A DNA stretch of 64,000 nt, from assembly GCF_000331105.1 (NCBI RefSeq), contig NC_019012.1, positions 97,820-161,819 of the forward strand. The letters are read 5' to 3'. The notes beneath the pieces were generated by a model, which had not been told where the DNA came from, ran no database searches, and worked only from the letters and a program-made list of their open reading frames with translations. Made by a program: the position numbers and the translations under genes. Numbering within the stretch: position 1 is the stretch's first letter; each line of letters starts with the position of its first letter. Below are positions 24,516-37,539 of this stretch, in pieces. Origin of the DNA: Fibrella aestuarina BUZ 2. GTDB lineage: Bacteria; Bacteroidota; Bacteroidia; Cytophagales; Spirosomataceae.

Positions 24516-25757
24516 ATGGCTTTTGCCCAACTCCTTGACGAATACAAACAAAATCCCGACTTAACCTATCACACCTGGTTCCTGCACAATGAAGAGCGGC
24601 TGAAGGCGTTTCGCTCGATTCGACGCGGGGTGTTGCAGGTTATCAGCGACATCAAGGACGGTACGTTCCCTAACGATTTCAAGGGTAGTTCCTTAGAGTT
24701 TGTACTCACCTGCATCACTGAGCAGAAGCAGGTTTTTGAAGGAGCCTCGCACCCATTTTACTGGAAACCCAAGCTACGGATTCCCGACATCTACGAGAAT
24801 CAGGATCACAAACGCTATTTCGGACAGTTTCTGGAGTGTTGCCTGAAAGCCACCAAACCGGAGACCGTCGTCGCTGAAATTAAGCGGCTCGACAGCTACC
24901 GCATCAAAGGGCTGGGGCCTGCTGTCGCCAGCATTCTGTATTTTCTGCATCCAACCTGGGTTCCACCTTTCAACACAGCGATTGTCAACGGCTACAACCG
25001 GCTATTCGGAGAACGCCGGAAGCTCGGCTCGTGGACTGAATATTTAGCGATTCGGGAGAAGCTGCTGACCGTCAATCAGGAGCACCGTCAACAACTGTCC
25101 AATGATCTGGGTGCGCTGGCGGGGTTGCTGTTTGAGGTAGGTATGGGCAACCTGTTGGCTCCCGATGTCGCTGATCAGCCAGCTATTGAACGTGAGAAAA
25201 TTGAGAAACAGTTGTCAAAACGCCACAAGGAAGTCGTCAGCGATCAACAGGAAGAGCAGGCTCATACGGAGATGCAACACCACCTACTGACTATTGGCCG
25301 AGCGTTAGGGTATGACGTAGCGGTAGCCCGCAACGACTTGTCGCGCCAATACAAAGGAAATGCGTTCTCGTTCGTCTGCCTACCGACCCTCCCCCAGCTT
25401 CCGGTTGCTTCCGAAACGGCTCAGACGATTGCGTTGATCGACGTGGTGTGGCTGGAAAAAGGCACGGGCCGATTAGTATGCGCGTTTGAAGTGGAAAAAA
25501 GTACGTCCATTTATTCCGGCATCCTTCGCCTAACCGACCTGACCTGCTCGCTTCCCGACCACGCTACCAAGCTATACTTAGTAGTACCCGATAGCCGTAA
25601 AAAAGAGGTGGAGCTACAACTGACCCGCCCGTCGATCCGCCAAACCAATACGGCTATTGGCTACATCCTAATGTCAGACCTACGTACCCACTGTGATGCC
25701 CTATGCCGGTTTGGCAATGACCATCGCGTACTGGAAAAGATCGCGCATATGGTGTAA
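24516..25757 (+). CDS. Nuclease-like protein with helix-hairpin-helix N-domain
   Basis: 413 residues, no signal peptide. The N-terminal half has a segment resembling the helix-hairpin-helix of DNA-glycosylase-type folds (YRIKGLGPAVASILYFLHP, about 128-146). The C-terminal half has IALIDVVWLEKGTGRLVCAFEVEKSTSIYSGILRLTDL (Asp, then E-x-E-K), a pattern typical of a PD-(D/E)xK restriction-endonuclease-like domain. A charged coiled-coil-like linker (EREKIEKQLSKRHKEVVSDQQEEQ) joins them. No methyltransferase gene is next to it. It could be a solitary restriction or repair nuclease. Unlike the orphan at 10975 its base composition matches the neighbours, so it may have been resident for longer. Confidence 0.75.
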   Translation: MAFAQLLDEYKQNPDLTYHTWFLHNEERLKAFRSIRRGVLQVISDIKDGTFPNDFKGSSLEFVLTCITEQKQVFEGASHPFYWKPKLRIPDIYENQDHKRYFGQFLECCLKATKPETVVAEIKRLDSYRIKGLGPAVASILYFLHPTWVPPFNTAIVNGYNRLFGERRKLGSWTEYLAIREKLLTVNQEHRQQLSNDLGALAGLLFEVGMGNLLAPDVADQPAIEREKIEKQLSKRHKEVVSDQQEEQAHTEMQHHLLTIGRALGYDVAVARNDLSRQYKGNAFSFVCLPTLPQLPVASETAQTIALIDVVWLEKGTGRLVCAFEVEKSTSIYSGILRLTDLTCSLPDHATKLYLVVPDSRKKEVELQLTRPSIRQTNTAIGYILMSDLRTHCDALCRFGNDHRVLEKIAHMV

Positions 25758-25805
25758 TTTATATGTTATTTACTTTTTGCCTACCTGTTGCATATACCGA
25801 CAGCG

Positions 25806-25813
25806 TACCTTTG
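25806..25813 (+). promoter_or_regulatory. Promoter core before the DUF6660-like gene
   Basis: TACCTTTG, a perfect TAnnTTTG core, lies 15 bp upstream of ATG 25828. It shows that the long upstream frame starting at 25693 is not used. Confidence 0.55.
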
Positions 25814-25827
25814 CATTCGTGAAGTGG

Positions 25828-26160
25828 ATGACGATCATATTAGCCCTCTACGTGCTTGGCCTTTCTCTATGGCCCTGTGCGGATGAAGCTTTGCCGACGA
25901 ATCGGCAAGAGCGGGGGGCTGCCTTGATCGCAGCATCAGCTCCTGTACCAGCCCCAGTGCACGACCACCATGATGCCTGCACTCCTTTCTGCACCTGCAC
26001 CTGCTGCGCGGCTACGATCAGTATCACTCCGCACTTCAGCTACAAGGTAGTGCCCCCGGTTGAGCTTGTTTCGATAGCTACAGCCATTTTCCAGTACGTC
26101 CCTGTTCGCTGGGCATCTCCGCTTTCTGCCATCTGGCAACCTCCTCAACTTCGGGTCTGA
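25828..26160 (+). CDS. Small Cys/His-rich exported protein (DUF6660-like)
   Basis: About 110 residues from ATG 25828 (GTG 25819 possible). A hydrophobic N-terminal segment (TIILALYVLGLSLWPC) is followed by an Ala/Pro stretch, HDHHDAC and CTPFCTCTCC, a dense potential metal site. I recall similar small proteins (DUF6660) before Czc-type pumps in Bacteroidota, but cannot verify the match. It precedes the CzcA-CzcC fusion by about 110 bp and is probably the first gene of that operon. A periplasmic metal-sensing or scavenging role is a guess from the cysteine cluster. Confidence 0.7.
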   Translation: MTIILALYVLGLSLWPCADEALPTNRQERGAALIAASAPVPAPVHDHHDACTPFCTCTCCAATISITPHFSYKVVPPVELVSIATAIFQYVPVRWASPLSAIWQPPQLRV

Positions 26161-26269
26161 ACACCCTCGCCGTTCGCGTTGGATAGTATTGCTATGTCCT
26201 TTTGGGCGGTAGCAAGGCTGTCTGTATGCGTCCGGCACTTTCTCATTGTCCATTTGTTCAGACCCGATC

Positions 26270-30691
<4,422 letters not shown>

Positions 30692-30699
30692 GAAAACTC

Positions 30700-31986
30700 A
30701 TGAAACGAATCTTGTTTAGTATCAGCTTGTTATGGCTGACCACTGGGTGCGGGGACACCGCCCAAAAAGAAGGAGAAGCAACTACGACAGACAGTAAACC
30801 GGCTGCTGAAAAACCCCATGAAGAACCTCCAGCGGATGTTGTGGAACTGACCGATGACCAACTTCGGATCGGTGCGGTCAGTTTGGGCAAGGTGGAGTAC
30901 CGCAATCTGGGTCAGTTGTTGCCCGTCAATGGTCGGCTGGCCGCCCCCGCCCAGAGTCAGGTGGCGATCACCGCCCTGCAAGGCGGTTTCGTGCGAAGCT
31001 TACCCCTGCTGCCGGGTCAGCCCGTGCGGAAAGGGCAAATGCTGGCTCGTATTGAGAACCCGGATCTGGTGCAGTTCCAGCAGGACTACGCCGAGAATCA
31101 TAGCCGACTAACGTACTTAGATGCTGAATACGCTCGTCAGAAGGAACTCAGCGAACAGAACGTGAGTGCGCTGAAGGTGTTCCAGCAAACGGCATCCGAG
31201 CGAAATCAGGTACGTTCTCGCTTAGGGGGGCTGGCCCAGCGGCTACGGCTGGTGGGGCTTTCGCCCCAGGCGGCCCTGGATGGCAAGTTCAGTGCCACAT
31301 ACGTCGTTGTGGCCCCTGTATCGGGCATTGTTACTGACGTACCCGCTACAGTAGGGCAGTACGTGCAGCCCGCCGACGTGATGGCCCGCCTAACCAGTAG
31401 CCAGGGGCTATACGCGGAACTGACAGTATTTGAGAAAGACCTGCCTCAGCTCCGGGAAGGGCAGCGGGTCAGCCTTCGACTCAATAACGAAGGCGGTCGC
31501 GAGCGCGGTGGGCGCATCACCTACATCAATCGAACCATCGAAGCCGACCGGTCGGTGCGGGTCGTGGCTCGGCTCGACCAGCCCGATGCCCGCCTGGCCC
31601 CTAACACGTTTTTGAAGGCCAGCTTAGACTTGGGCGACAGCCGGGTAACGGCCCTGCCCGAAGGGGCCATTGTATCGGCAGAGGGGAAGGATTACATCTT
31701 CATCGTCACCGACGAGAAGGCCCCTGAAAAGCATGAGCATGAAGAAGGGGAAGCCGGACATAATGAGAAGGAAGATCACGATCATAAGGAAGGCGAGAAA
31801 GAACAGCACGGTACGGCTTTCAAACAGATTCCGGTGCGCCGGGGTGTAACGGAGGGCGGCTACTCGCAGGTGACACTGCCCGGTACACTCGATTTGAGCA
31901 AGGTGCAGGTCGTGGTGAAAGGCGCGTTTGCGATCCTCTCGCAGCTACAGGCTGCCAGTGGCGAAGAGGAAGGTCACGCTCACTAA
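30700..31986 (+). CDS. czcB: CzcB-like RND adaptor lipoprotein with His-rich loop
   Basis: 428-residue membrane-fusion protein, partner of the upstream pump-channel fusion (8 bp gap). Lipobox LTTGC at Cys18. Lipoyl, helical hairpin and beta-barrel domains are recognisable (GQPVRKGQMLARIENPDLVQFQ; VVAPVSGIVTDVPATVGQYVQP). Near residues 345-370 a His/Glu-rich loop (KHEHEEGEAGHNEKEDHDHKEG) is inserted in the membrane-proximal domain and the C-terminus is again His-rich (EEEGHAH). These would bind divalent ions. It lacks the TCPMHP heavy-metal-binding domain of the copper adaptors in the first operon, which fits a divalent-metal system. A closely similar adaptor is at 60842-62062. Confidence 0.9.
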   Translation: MKRILFSISLLWLTTGCGDTAQKEGEATTTDSKPAAEKPHEEPPADVVELTDDQLRIGAVSLGKVEYRNLGQLLPVNGRLAAPAQSQVAITALQGGFVRSLPLLPGQPVRKGQMLARIENPDLVQFQQDYAENHSRLTYLDAEYARQKELSEQNVSALKVFQQTASERNQVRSRLGGLAQRLRLVGLSPQAALDGKFSATYVVVAPVSGIVTDVPATVGQYVQPADVMARLTSSQGLYAELTVFEKDLPQLREGQRVSLRLNNEGGRERGGRITYINRTIEADRSVRVVARLDQPDARLAPNTFLKASLDLGDSRVTALPEGAIVSAEGKDYIFIVTDEKAPEKHEHEEGEAGHNEKEDHDHKEGEKEQHGTAFKQIPVRRGVTEGGYSQVTLPGTLDLSKVQVVVKGAFAILSQLQAASGEEEGHAH

Positions 31987-32019
31987 GGACCGCTCATTAC
32001 GGCCAAAACTGAATTCAAG

Positions 32020-32355
32020 ATGCAAACAGAAGACAACGTACTTCTCACGCCCACAGGCCACCAGTTTCACCTGCACGCCCGTGATGGCATCCGGTCGGTA
32101 CGCATCGACCGGGTGGTTTCTGAGAATGATTTATCGTTCGCGCACTACCCTGCCTTGTCGCTATCGGTCTATGACGAGGCTAATTTCCTGCTACGGAGTG
32201 AGGAATTGCACGCCCATGTTCAGCCCGGCGAGCCGTCACAGGCTCACTTGAGCAAAACGTTCGCCCTGTGGGAAAGCCTGACTATTGGCATCGACACGCA
32301 CGGAGAGGCATTTGATTTTTTGCTTCGGGTGTACTATACCATTAACCCAGACTAA
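32020..32355 (+). CDS. Unknown 111-residue cytosolic protein
   Basis: Not recognised. No signal peptide or membrane segment; mixed beta/alpha composition with several His (TGHQFHLHARDG, SEELHAHVQ). It lies 33 bp after czcB and 47 bp before the ZIP-like gene, in the same direction and with the same base composition, so it is likely a real member of the metal operon. A cytosolic accessory role is all that can be suggested. Confidence 0.6.
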   Translation: MQTEDNVLLTPTGHQFHLHARDGIRSVRIDRVVSENDLSFAHYPALSLSVYDEANFLLRSEELHAHVQPGEPSQAHLSKTFALWESLTIGIDTHGEAFDFLLRVYYTINPD

Positions 32356-32402
32356 GCGAATAACTTCTGTAGCTGGTCAAATTAAAAGAACCGTCACTGA
32401 TT

Positions 32403-33158
32403 GTGTCCCCCCTCTTTCAGCAAATCATTCCCTACGCGCTGTTGCCCACCCTCGCCCTGACAGGCGGGGGGCTGGTCGCCCTGTTTGTACGGTTTGGCGT
32501 TCAGGTACGTTCGGCTATTCTGCACTTCGCGGCAGGTGTTGTCTTCTCAGTAGTTGCCGTCGAGATCCTGCCTGATGTAGTGCGGCTGCACGATCCGGTG
32601 CTAACGGCGGTTGGCTTTGGCGCAGGTATTGGCCTGATGCTGCTGATTCGCCGACTAACCCAATCGCCCGAGGAGGCTACCACGAAAGTGACCGGTAAAC
32701 AGTTGGGCGAATCTACGGGGGGCAGATTTCCGATTGCGTTTCTGCTGGCCATCGGGGTAGATATTTTCATCGACGGGCTGCTGCTGGGTATTGGCTTCGC
32801 TGCCGGCGCTAAAGAAGGGGTATTGCTGGCTTTCGCCCTGGCGGTTGAAGTACTTTCGCTGGGACTGGCTACGGCCACCTCATTGACCGAGGATGGCGTT
32901 CCGCGTTCCCGCATCATTCGGCTACTGTTGGGTCTGTCATCCTTGTTCTTTGTCAGCACAGTAGGCGGGGCAACCCTGTTGCACAACCTGCCCGAAACGG
33001 GCCTGGACGTGGTGCTGTCGTTTGGGCTGGCTGCGCTCTTGTTTCTGGTCACGGAAGAATTGCTGGTCGAGGCCCACGAAGGCGAAGAAAAGCCCTGGCT
33101 GACGGCTACGTTCTTCGCCGGGTTCCTCTTGTTTTTAATTCTGGGCATGGTCGCTTAA
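32403..33158 (+). CDS. ZIP-family-like metal transporter
   Basis: 251 residues from GTG 32403, eight hydrophobic segments and the overall ZIP layout, including a variable loop after TM3 (TQSPEEATTKVTGKQ). The metal-path motifs differ from standard ZIPs: TM4 reads DIFIDGLLLGIG where HNxPDG is usual, and TM5 reads EVLSLGLA where HxxPE is usual. Asp and Glu residues take the place of the conserved His, which may change metal choice or direction. It sits among export genes, so it may not be a simple zinc importer. Family assignment rests on hydropathy and loop layout. Confidence 0.75.
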   Translation: MSPLFQQIIPYALLPTLALTGGGLVALFVRFGVQVRSAILHFAAGVVFSVVAVEILPDVVRLHDPVLTAVGFGAGIGLMLLIRRLTQSPEEATTKVTGKQLGESTGGRFPIAFLLAIGVDIFIDGLLLGIGFAAGAKEGVLLAFALAVEVLSLGLATATSLTEDGVPRSRIIRLLLGLSSLFFVSTVGGATLLHNLPETGLDVVLSFGLAALLFLVTEELLVEAHEGEEKPWLTATFFAGFLLFLILGMVA

Positions 33159-33188
33159 TGGCGTTCCGCCCCTAAACCGTATTGGGCG

Positions 33189-33566
33189 ATGTACAAGGTT
33201 TTGCTTAACCAACCGGGTCGGTTGGCCCTGCGCGTGGCCGACTTCATTACGCCGGAGGTGTATTTCGAACTCCGTCCGCTGCTGGATACGACCCTACATA
33301 GTGCCGCCGAATCCCGCTTGTATTGGGAAATGGAGTATTTCCGGGGCTGGCAACCGGATGAACTCTGGCGGGATTTGCAGTTCGACCTAACGGTCCCGGC
33401 TGATTTCACCCGCATTGCGCTGGTGGGTACGCCGGACAACATCGCGTTGATTACGCCGGTCATGCAAACGATTTTCCGGGCTGAACTCCGAAGCTTCTCA
33501 CCCGACCAGAAAGAAGCGGCCTGGCAGTGGTTCGGCGATTCTAAGCTACCCATGCCAGCTAAATGA
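33189..33566 (+). CDS. STAS/SpoIIAA-like domain protein
   Basis: 125 residues. The pattern ITPEVYFELRPLLDTTL...YFRGWQPDELWRDLQFDL...FTRIALVG...FSPDQKEAAWQWF is that of the SpoIIAA-like (STAS/SEC14-type) family of small cytosolic proteins, in which an FxGw motif and an iAlVG strand are conserved. Its role is unknown; related proteins are often next to membrane transporters or stress genes. It is placed 30 bp after the ZIP-like gene and 28 bp before the iron-permease-like gene, in a run of same-strand genes. Confidence 0.75.
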   Translation: MYKVLLNQPGRLALRVADFITPEVYFELRPLLDTTLHSAAESRLYWEMEYFRGWQPDELWRDLQFDLTVPADFTRIALVGTPDNIALITPVMQTIFRAELRSFSPDQKEAAWQWFGDSKLPMPAK

Positions 33567-33594
33567 CAGTAATCAGACTAACCAATCTTTTGTG

Positions 33595-34065
33595 ATGGAA
33601 ACACAAACGAAAATACCCCAAAGCCCGTCGGCTTTTTTCGACCGGATAGCTAACCGGGTCACGCACCTGACCGGTAGTTCGGGAGCCTTTATGACCGCCT
33701 GCGCGGTGGTGCTAATCTGGGGGTTGACCGGGCCGTTGTTCAACTACTCCGAAGATTGGCAATTGGTCATCAACACCGGAACAACGATCATCACCTTCCT
33801 GATGGTGTTCGTTATCCAGAAAGCCCAAAACAAGGATGCCCTGGCGGTGCAACTCAAGCTCAATGAACTGATTGCGGCCACGAAAGGAGCCTCGAACCGG
33901 TTGGTAGCGGTCGAGAAGCTGACGGATGAGGAACTGGCGGTGCTTTGTCGGCACTACGAGACGATGGCCGAAGTAACCCGGCAAGCGAGTGACTTACGTA
34001 AGTCGCATTCGGTAGAGGAAGCTATCGAAGAAGCCCAGCAGAAGCTGACCAGTGATCCGTCGTAA
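33595..34065 (+). CDS. Low-affinity iron permease family protein
   Basis: 156 residues from ATG 33595 (GTG 33592 is adjacent). Two membrane helices (about 27-44 and 58-75) follow the family start FFDRIANRVTHLTGSSGAFM, and the signature NTGTTIITFLMVFVIQKAQNKD is intact, followed by a cytosolic coiled-coil tail. The family is named for yeast Fet4-like iron uptake but the bacterial short proteins are not well studied. Its place in this metal island supports a link to divalent cation movement. Confidence 0.85.
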   Translation: METQTKIPQSPSAFFDRIANRVTHLTGSSGAFMTACAVVLIWGLTGPLFNYSEDWQLVINTGTTIITFLMVFVIQKAQNKDALAVQLKLNELIAATKGASNRLVAVEKLTDEELAVLCRHYETMAEVTRQASDLRKSHSVEEAIEEAQQKLTSDPS

Positions 34066-34113
34066 ATATTAATCCTGCTCTTTCTCCTCAGAACTGTTCC
34101 AACTACTCATCAA

Positions 34114-34767
34114 ATGAACAAGAGAAAACCTTATCAAACCCGGCTGTCGGCCTTGTCGCGGTCACTGATTGCTCTATCCGTGGGTGGGTTAGTGTGGTGG
34201 TTGATGGCCGGGCGGCTGGGCTGGCAAACCCGGTTGTTGCTGGGCTGGCTGGCCTATGCCCTGACTGTACTGGTGCTGATCTGGCTGGTCATCGGCTGGG
34301 CTGATGCCCGGCAAACAGCGCAGCGGGAGGATGAAAGCCGCCCGGCCATTTTTCTCTTTACGGTCGGAGGGGCGTTGGTTAGTTTGCTGGCCGTAATTCT
34401 TCTGTTAGGTTCAGTCAAGGGGCTGTCCGATTCCGAAGCGACGCGGCACGTCGTACTGTCGGGACTAACCGTAATTAGTTCGTGGCTCCTGACGCACAGC
34501 ATTTTTACGCTGCACTACGCGCACCTATACTATGACCCTGACGAGACGGACCGGGTGGGTGGACTGGACTTTCCGGGCGACGAGCCGCCCGACTACCTCG
34601 ATTTCGCCTACTATTCATTTGTTGTCGGTATGACGTTTCAGGTGTCGGACGTAGCTGTGACCGCCAAACCGATTCGGCGACTGACCCTGCTGCACGCTGT
34701 TTTGTCTTTTGCCTTCAATTCGCTCATCATCGCCCTGACCATCAACACGGTTTCCAGTCTGCTGTAA
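34114..34767 (+). CDS. DUF1345 membrane protein
   Basis: 217 residues with five or six hydrophobic helices and the DUF1345 signature LHYAHLYYD...GGLDFPGDEPPDYLDFAYYSFVVGMTFQVSDVAV near residues 130-185. The family is of unknown function and often occurs next to cation/proton or metal genes. The last helix (SLIIALTINTVSSLL) is typical. Same strand and spacing as the neighbours (48 bp upstream, 27 bp downstream). Confidence 0.88.
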   Translation: MNKRKPYQTRLSALSRSLIALSVGGLVWWLMAGRLGWQTRLLLGWLAYALTVLVLIWLVIGWADARQTAQREDESRPAIFLFTVGGALVSLLAVILLLGSVKGLSDSEATRHVVLSGLTVISSWLLTHSIFTLHYAHLYYDPDETDRVGGLDFPGDEPPDYLDFAYYSFVVGMTFQVSDVAVTAKPIRRLTLLHAVLSFAFNSLIIALTINTVSSLL

Positions 34768-34794
34768 GTCAGTTGGCACAAATCATCCTTATTG

Positions 34795-35391
34795 ATGCAA
34801 TCCTTAACCGAACAAATTCACCAGGAACTTGCCGAAGCCCAAACGGTGCTCAGCACCTTCATGGCTGACGCGGAGAACATAGCCGCCATTGAACGAGCCG
34901 CCCGGCTGATGGCCGATGCGCTTAAGCAGGGCGGTATGGTTATGAGCTGCGGCAATGGCGGTTCCCTGTGCGATGCCATGCACTTTGCCGAGGAGCTATC
35001 GGGCCGCTATCGGAACGACCGCTCAGGGTTGGCGGGGCTGGCTATTGCGGACGTGAGTCATCTGACCTGCGTGGGCAATGATTATGGCTACGAGTTCGTC
35101 TTTTCCCGCTTTATCGAAGGGTTGGGCCGACCGGGGGATGTGCTGCTTGGCCTCAGCACGAGTGGCAATTCGGCTAATGTGGTCTGGGCCGTTAAAGCGG
35201 CCCGGCAGCAAGGTATGGCAGTGGTCCTGCTGACGGGAAAGGATGGTGGTAAGCTGGCAGGGCAGGCCGACGTAGAGATTCGGGTACCCCATTTTGGCTA
35301 TGCCGACCGGATTCAGGAAGTACACGGTAAAGTGATTCACGTGCTGATTCTGCTGATCGAGCAGTTGACCCAGGATAAAGGCACCCTATAA
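34795..35391 (+). CDS. gmhA: Phosphoheptose (sedoheptulose-7-P) isomerase
   Basis: 198 residues from ATG 34795 (TTG 34792 is adjacent). Strong match to Gmh[52 protein letters not shown] and the tail [22 protein letters not shown], which hold the zinc/substrate residues. The GGSHCDAMHF of the enterobacterial enzyme reads [10 protein letters not shown], one changed residue. The enzyme makes D-glycero-manno-heptose-7-phosphate for LPS core. It is out of place in a metal operon and no other heptose gene is near. It is zinc-dependent, which might be the link; the tight spacing to the CDF gene (10 bp) suggests co-expression. Confidence 0.92.
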   Translation: MQSLTEQIHQELAEAQTVLSTFMADAENIAAIERAARLMADALKQGGMVMSCGNGGSLCDAMHFAEELSGRYRNDRSGLAGLAIADVSHLTCVGNDYGYEFVFSRFIEGLGRPGDVLLGLSTSGNSANVVWAVKAARQQGMAVVLLTGKDGGKLAGQADVEIRVPHFGYADRIQEVHGKVIHVLILLIEQLTQDKGTL

Positions 35392-35401
35392 CACCCGGAT
35401 A

Positions 35402-36310
35402 ATGAACCCAGCACCCCCACAAACCCAATCGGCTACGGGCCGCTACAACAAAAATCTACGGATTGTCTTTGGCCTGACATTCACCTACTTTCTGGTGGAA
35501 GTGGTGGTCGGCTACTGGACCAACAGCCTGGCCCTCCTCTCAGACGCAGCCCATATGCTCACCGACGTGATCGGCTTGGCCCTGGCCCTGTTTGCCAACT
35601 GGATGAGCCGCCGACCCATCACGGCCCGGCGCAGTTTTGGCTTTTACCGGCTGGAGATCCTGTCGGCTTTTGTCAACGCGCTGATCCTGATTGGCATTTC
35701 GCTGTATATCCTGGTTGAAGCCTATGGCCGGTTCCGCAATCCGCCCACCGTGGACAGCAGCAACATGACACTGGTGGCGTTTGTCGGGCTGCTCATCAAC
35801 GTACTGGGTATTTATTTGCTGCGACAGGGGGCCAAGGACAGCCTGAACGTCAAAGGGGCTTTTCTGGAGGTGGTCAGCGATTTGCTCAGTTCGGTGGGTG
35901 TTATTGCCGCCGGTCTGATCATGACTTACACCGGCTGGTACTACGCCGACCCCTTGTTTAGTGCCATCATTGGCTTGTTCATCCTGCCCCGGACGCTGAA
36001 GCTCATGATGGAATCGGTCAACATTCTCTTGCAGGGCACCCCCGACGACTTAGACGTTGCGGTGGTGGAGCAGACCATCAATGCCGTATCAGGCTTCAGC
36101 AACGCCCATGACCTGCATATCTGGACCCTTACGTCGGGTATCGTTGTCATGAGCGGTCACGTGGTGGCCGACGCATCGCTGACGACGACCGATCTGACGG
36201 CCCGGCTGGAAACGGTAGCAGGTCAGCTCAATGCCCGGTTCAATATCAATCACATTGCCCTGCAACCCGAACGGGCCGGGCAATGTACCAACAGCTTGAC
36301 GACACTATAA
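35402..36310 (+). CDS. czcD: Cation diffusion facilitator (CzcD-like)
   Basis: 302 residues, six membrane helices. TM2 carries SDAAHMLTD (H-x3-D) and TM5 carries FLEVVSD, where Glu takes the place of the His in the H-x3-D pair of ZitB-type zinc exporters; this E-x3-D form occurs in a CzcD subgroup as I recall. The cytosolic C-terminal domain has GFSNAHDLHIWTLTSGIVVMSGHV, the metal-binding fold of the family. No His-rich loop is present between TM4 and TM5. It would exchange Zn/Co/Cd/Ni for protons, loading the periplasm for the CzcCBA pump. Confidence 0.9.
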   Translation: MNPAPPQTQSATGRYNKNLRIVFGLTFTYFLVEVVVGYWTNSLALLSDAAHMLTDVIGLALALFANWMSRRPITARRSFGFYRLEILSAFVNALILIGISLYILVEAYGRFRNPPTVDSSNMTLVAFVGLLINVLGIYLLRQGAKDSLNVKGAFLEVVSDLLSSVGVIAAGLIMTYTGWYYADPLFSAIIGLFILPRTLKLMMESVNILLQGTPDDLDVAVVEQTINAVSGFSNAHDLHIWTLTSGIVVMSGHVVADASLTTTDLTARLETVAGQLNARFNINHIALQPERAGQCTNSLTTL

Positions 36311-36365
36311 ACCGACCGAAAAAGAGTAAAATGGCGACTAAGACACCAATAACTACCGGGCAACC

Positions 36366-37265
36366 ATGCTGCTGAACCGACCGATTCCGTTTTCGTTTTT
36401 GCTGGGTCAGATTCGTTACGAAGCCCTGGGGGTATTCGTTTTCGCCAACCTGATGTTTGCGCTTCGGCATTACGTGGGTTTGGAGTATCTATCAATCCCG
36501 CTGGCCATTCCCGCCCTGATGGGTACGTGCATCTCATTATTATTGGCGTTCCGCACTAATCAGGCTTACGAACGTTGGTGGGAGGCCCGCGTCATCTGGG
36601 GGGGCATTGTCAACGATAGCCGGACGCTCATCCGGCAGTTGCTCACATTTCTACCGCTCGACACAACGTCGAGAAGTGCCGTGCAAACCATGGCCCGACG
36701 GCAGATTGGTTGGTGCTACCTACTGGGACAGACCCTGCGCGGTCAACCTGTTGAAAAACTCATCCAAACGTACCTGCCGGAGGAAGAGCAGGCCACTATG
36801 CTGAGTGCAGCACACCGGCCCTTAGCCGTGTTGCAAGCCCACGCTGACCAGCTTCGGGAATGGTACCGGGCAGGCCAGCTAACCGACATTCAACTGGCCC
36901 AGGTGGATGCCACCTTATCCCGGCTGACCGATGCGATGGGCCGTTGTGAGCGCATCAAAAACACGGTCTTCCCCAAAACATACACCTTCTACCTCCAGGT
37001 ATTCATCATTCTGTTTACGGCGATGCTCCCCTTTGGCTTTGTGGAGAGCCTGTTTTTCGTTGAGGTGCCGCTGGTAACTCTGATTGCCTCCGCCTTCTTT
37101 CTGATTGAGAAGAGTGCCATCCAGTTGCAGGACCCCTTCGAGAATCGTCCGACAGATACGCCGATGACAGCTATTGCCGAGGGTATTGCCGGAAGTTTAT
37201 CTCAGTTAACAGGTGCATTTGTCGTCGAACAGCCGACTGAGCTATCTAAATACTATAAACTCTGA
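36366..37265 (+). CDS. Bestrophin-family (UPF0187) membrane channel
   Basis: 299 residues with the family core: PLALRTNQAYERWWEARVIWGGIVNDSRTL-type segment (here FRTNQAYERWWEARVIWGG, about 57-75), four membrane helices, and a cytosolic C-terminal helix ending near DPFENRPTDTPMTAIAEGI. Bacterial bestrophin homologues form pentameric ion channels, some cation-selective. Its substrate here is unknown. It follows czcD after 55 bp and precedes a tiny membrane protein by 7 bp. Confidence 0.88.
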   Translation: MLLNRPIPFSFLLGQIRYEALGVFVFANLMFALRHYVGLEYLSIPLAIPALMGTCISLLLAFRTNQAYERWWEARVIWGGIVNDSRTLIRQLLTFLPLDTTSRSAVQTMARRQIGWCYLLGQTLRGQPVEKLIQTYLPEEEQATMLSAAHRPLAVLQAHADQLREWYRAGQLTDIQLAQVDATLSRLTDAMGRCERIKNTVFPKTYTFYLQVFIILFTAMLPFGFVESLFFVEVPLVTLIASAFFLIEKSAIQLQDPFENRPTDTPMTAIAEGIAGSLSQLTGAFVVEQPTELSKYYKL

Positions 37266-37272
37266 ATGAATC

Positions 37273-37521
37273 ATGTATGTACTGGGTCATCTGATACAAC
37301 TTTTAGTCGGCATTGCGTTGACGATAACCTTGATGGGATGGTGCCTGTATCGGCTGGCAATTCTCATTGGGCTGTTCATTCCCCAAAAACGACCTAAACG
37401 GCCTGTGCGTCAGGGCATGGGCAATCAGGTGGTCAGGCCACTCAACAATGAGCAGAAACAGCGTACTAGAAGCAACATACCCCGGCGCACACTGTACTCC
37501 GCCCGGCGGGAGCGAAACTAA
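37273..37521 (+). CDS. Small membrane protein with basic tail
   Basis: 82 residues: one or two hydrophobic helices (about 5-42) and a strongly basic Arg/Gln-rich tail. I do not recognise it. The 7-bp gap after the bestrophin gene and the same strand support it as a real gene, but no family evidence exists. Confidence 0.5.
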   Translation: MYVLGHLIQLLVGIALTITLMGWCLYRLAILIGLFIPQKRPKRPVRQGMGNQVVRPLNNEQKQRTRSNIPRRTLYSARRERN

Positions 37522-37539
37522 CAAAACCAAGACAGAATT

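Noticed and set aside
25693..25827. Upstream extension of the DUF6660-like gene
   Set aside because: It overlaps the end of the nuclease-like gene and contains the TACCTTTG promoter core, so the protein starts at 25828 (or 25819).
32363..32375. CTTCTGTAG before the ZIP-like gene as another copper or two-component site
   Set aside because: No matching TTTG core at the expected distance and only a partial match.
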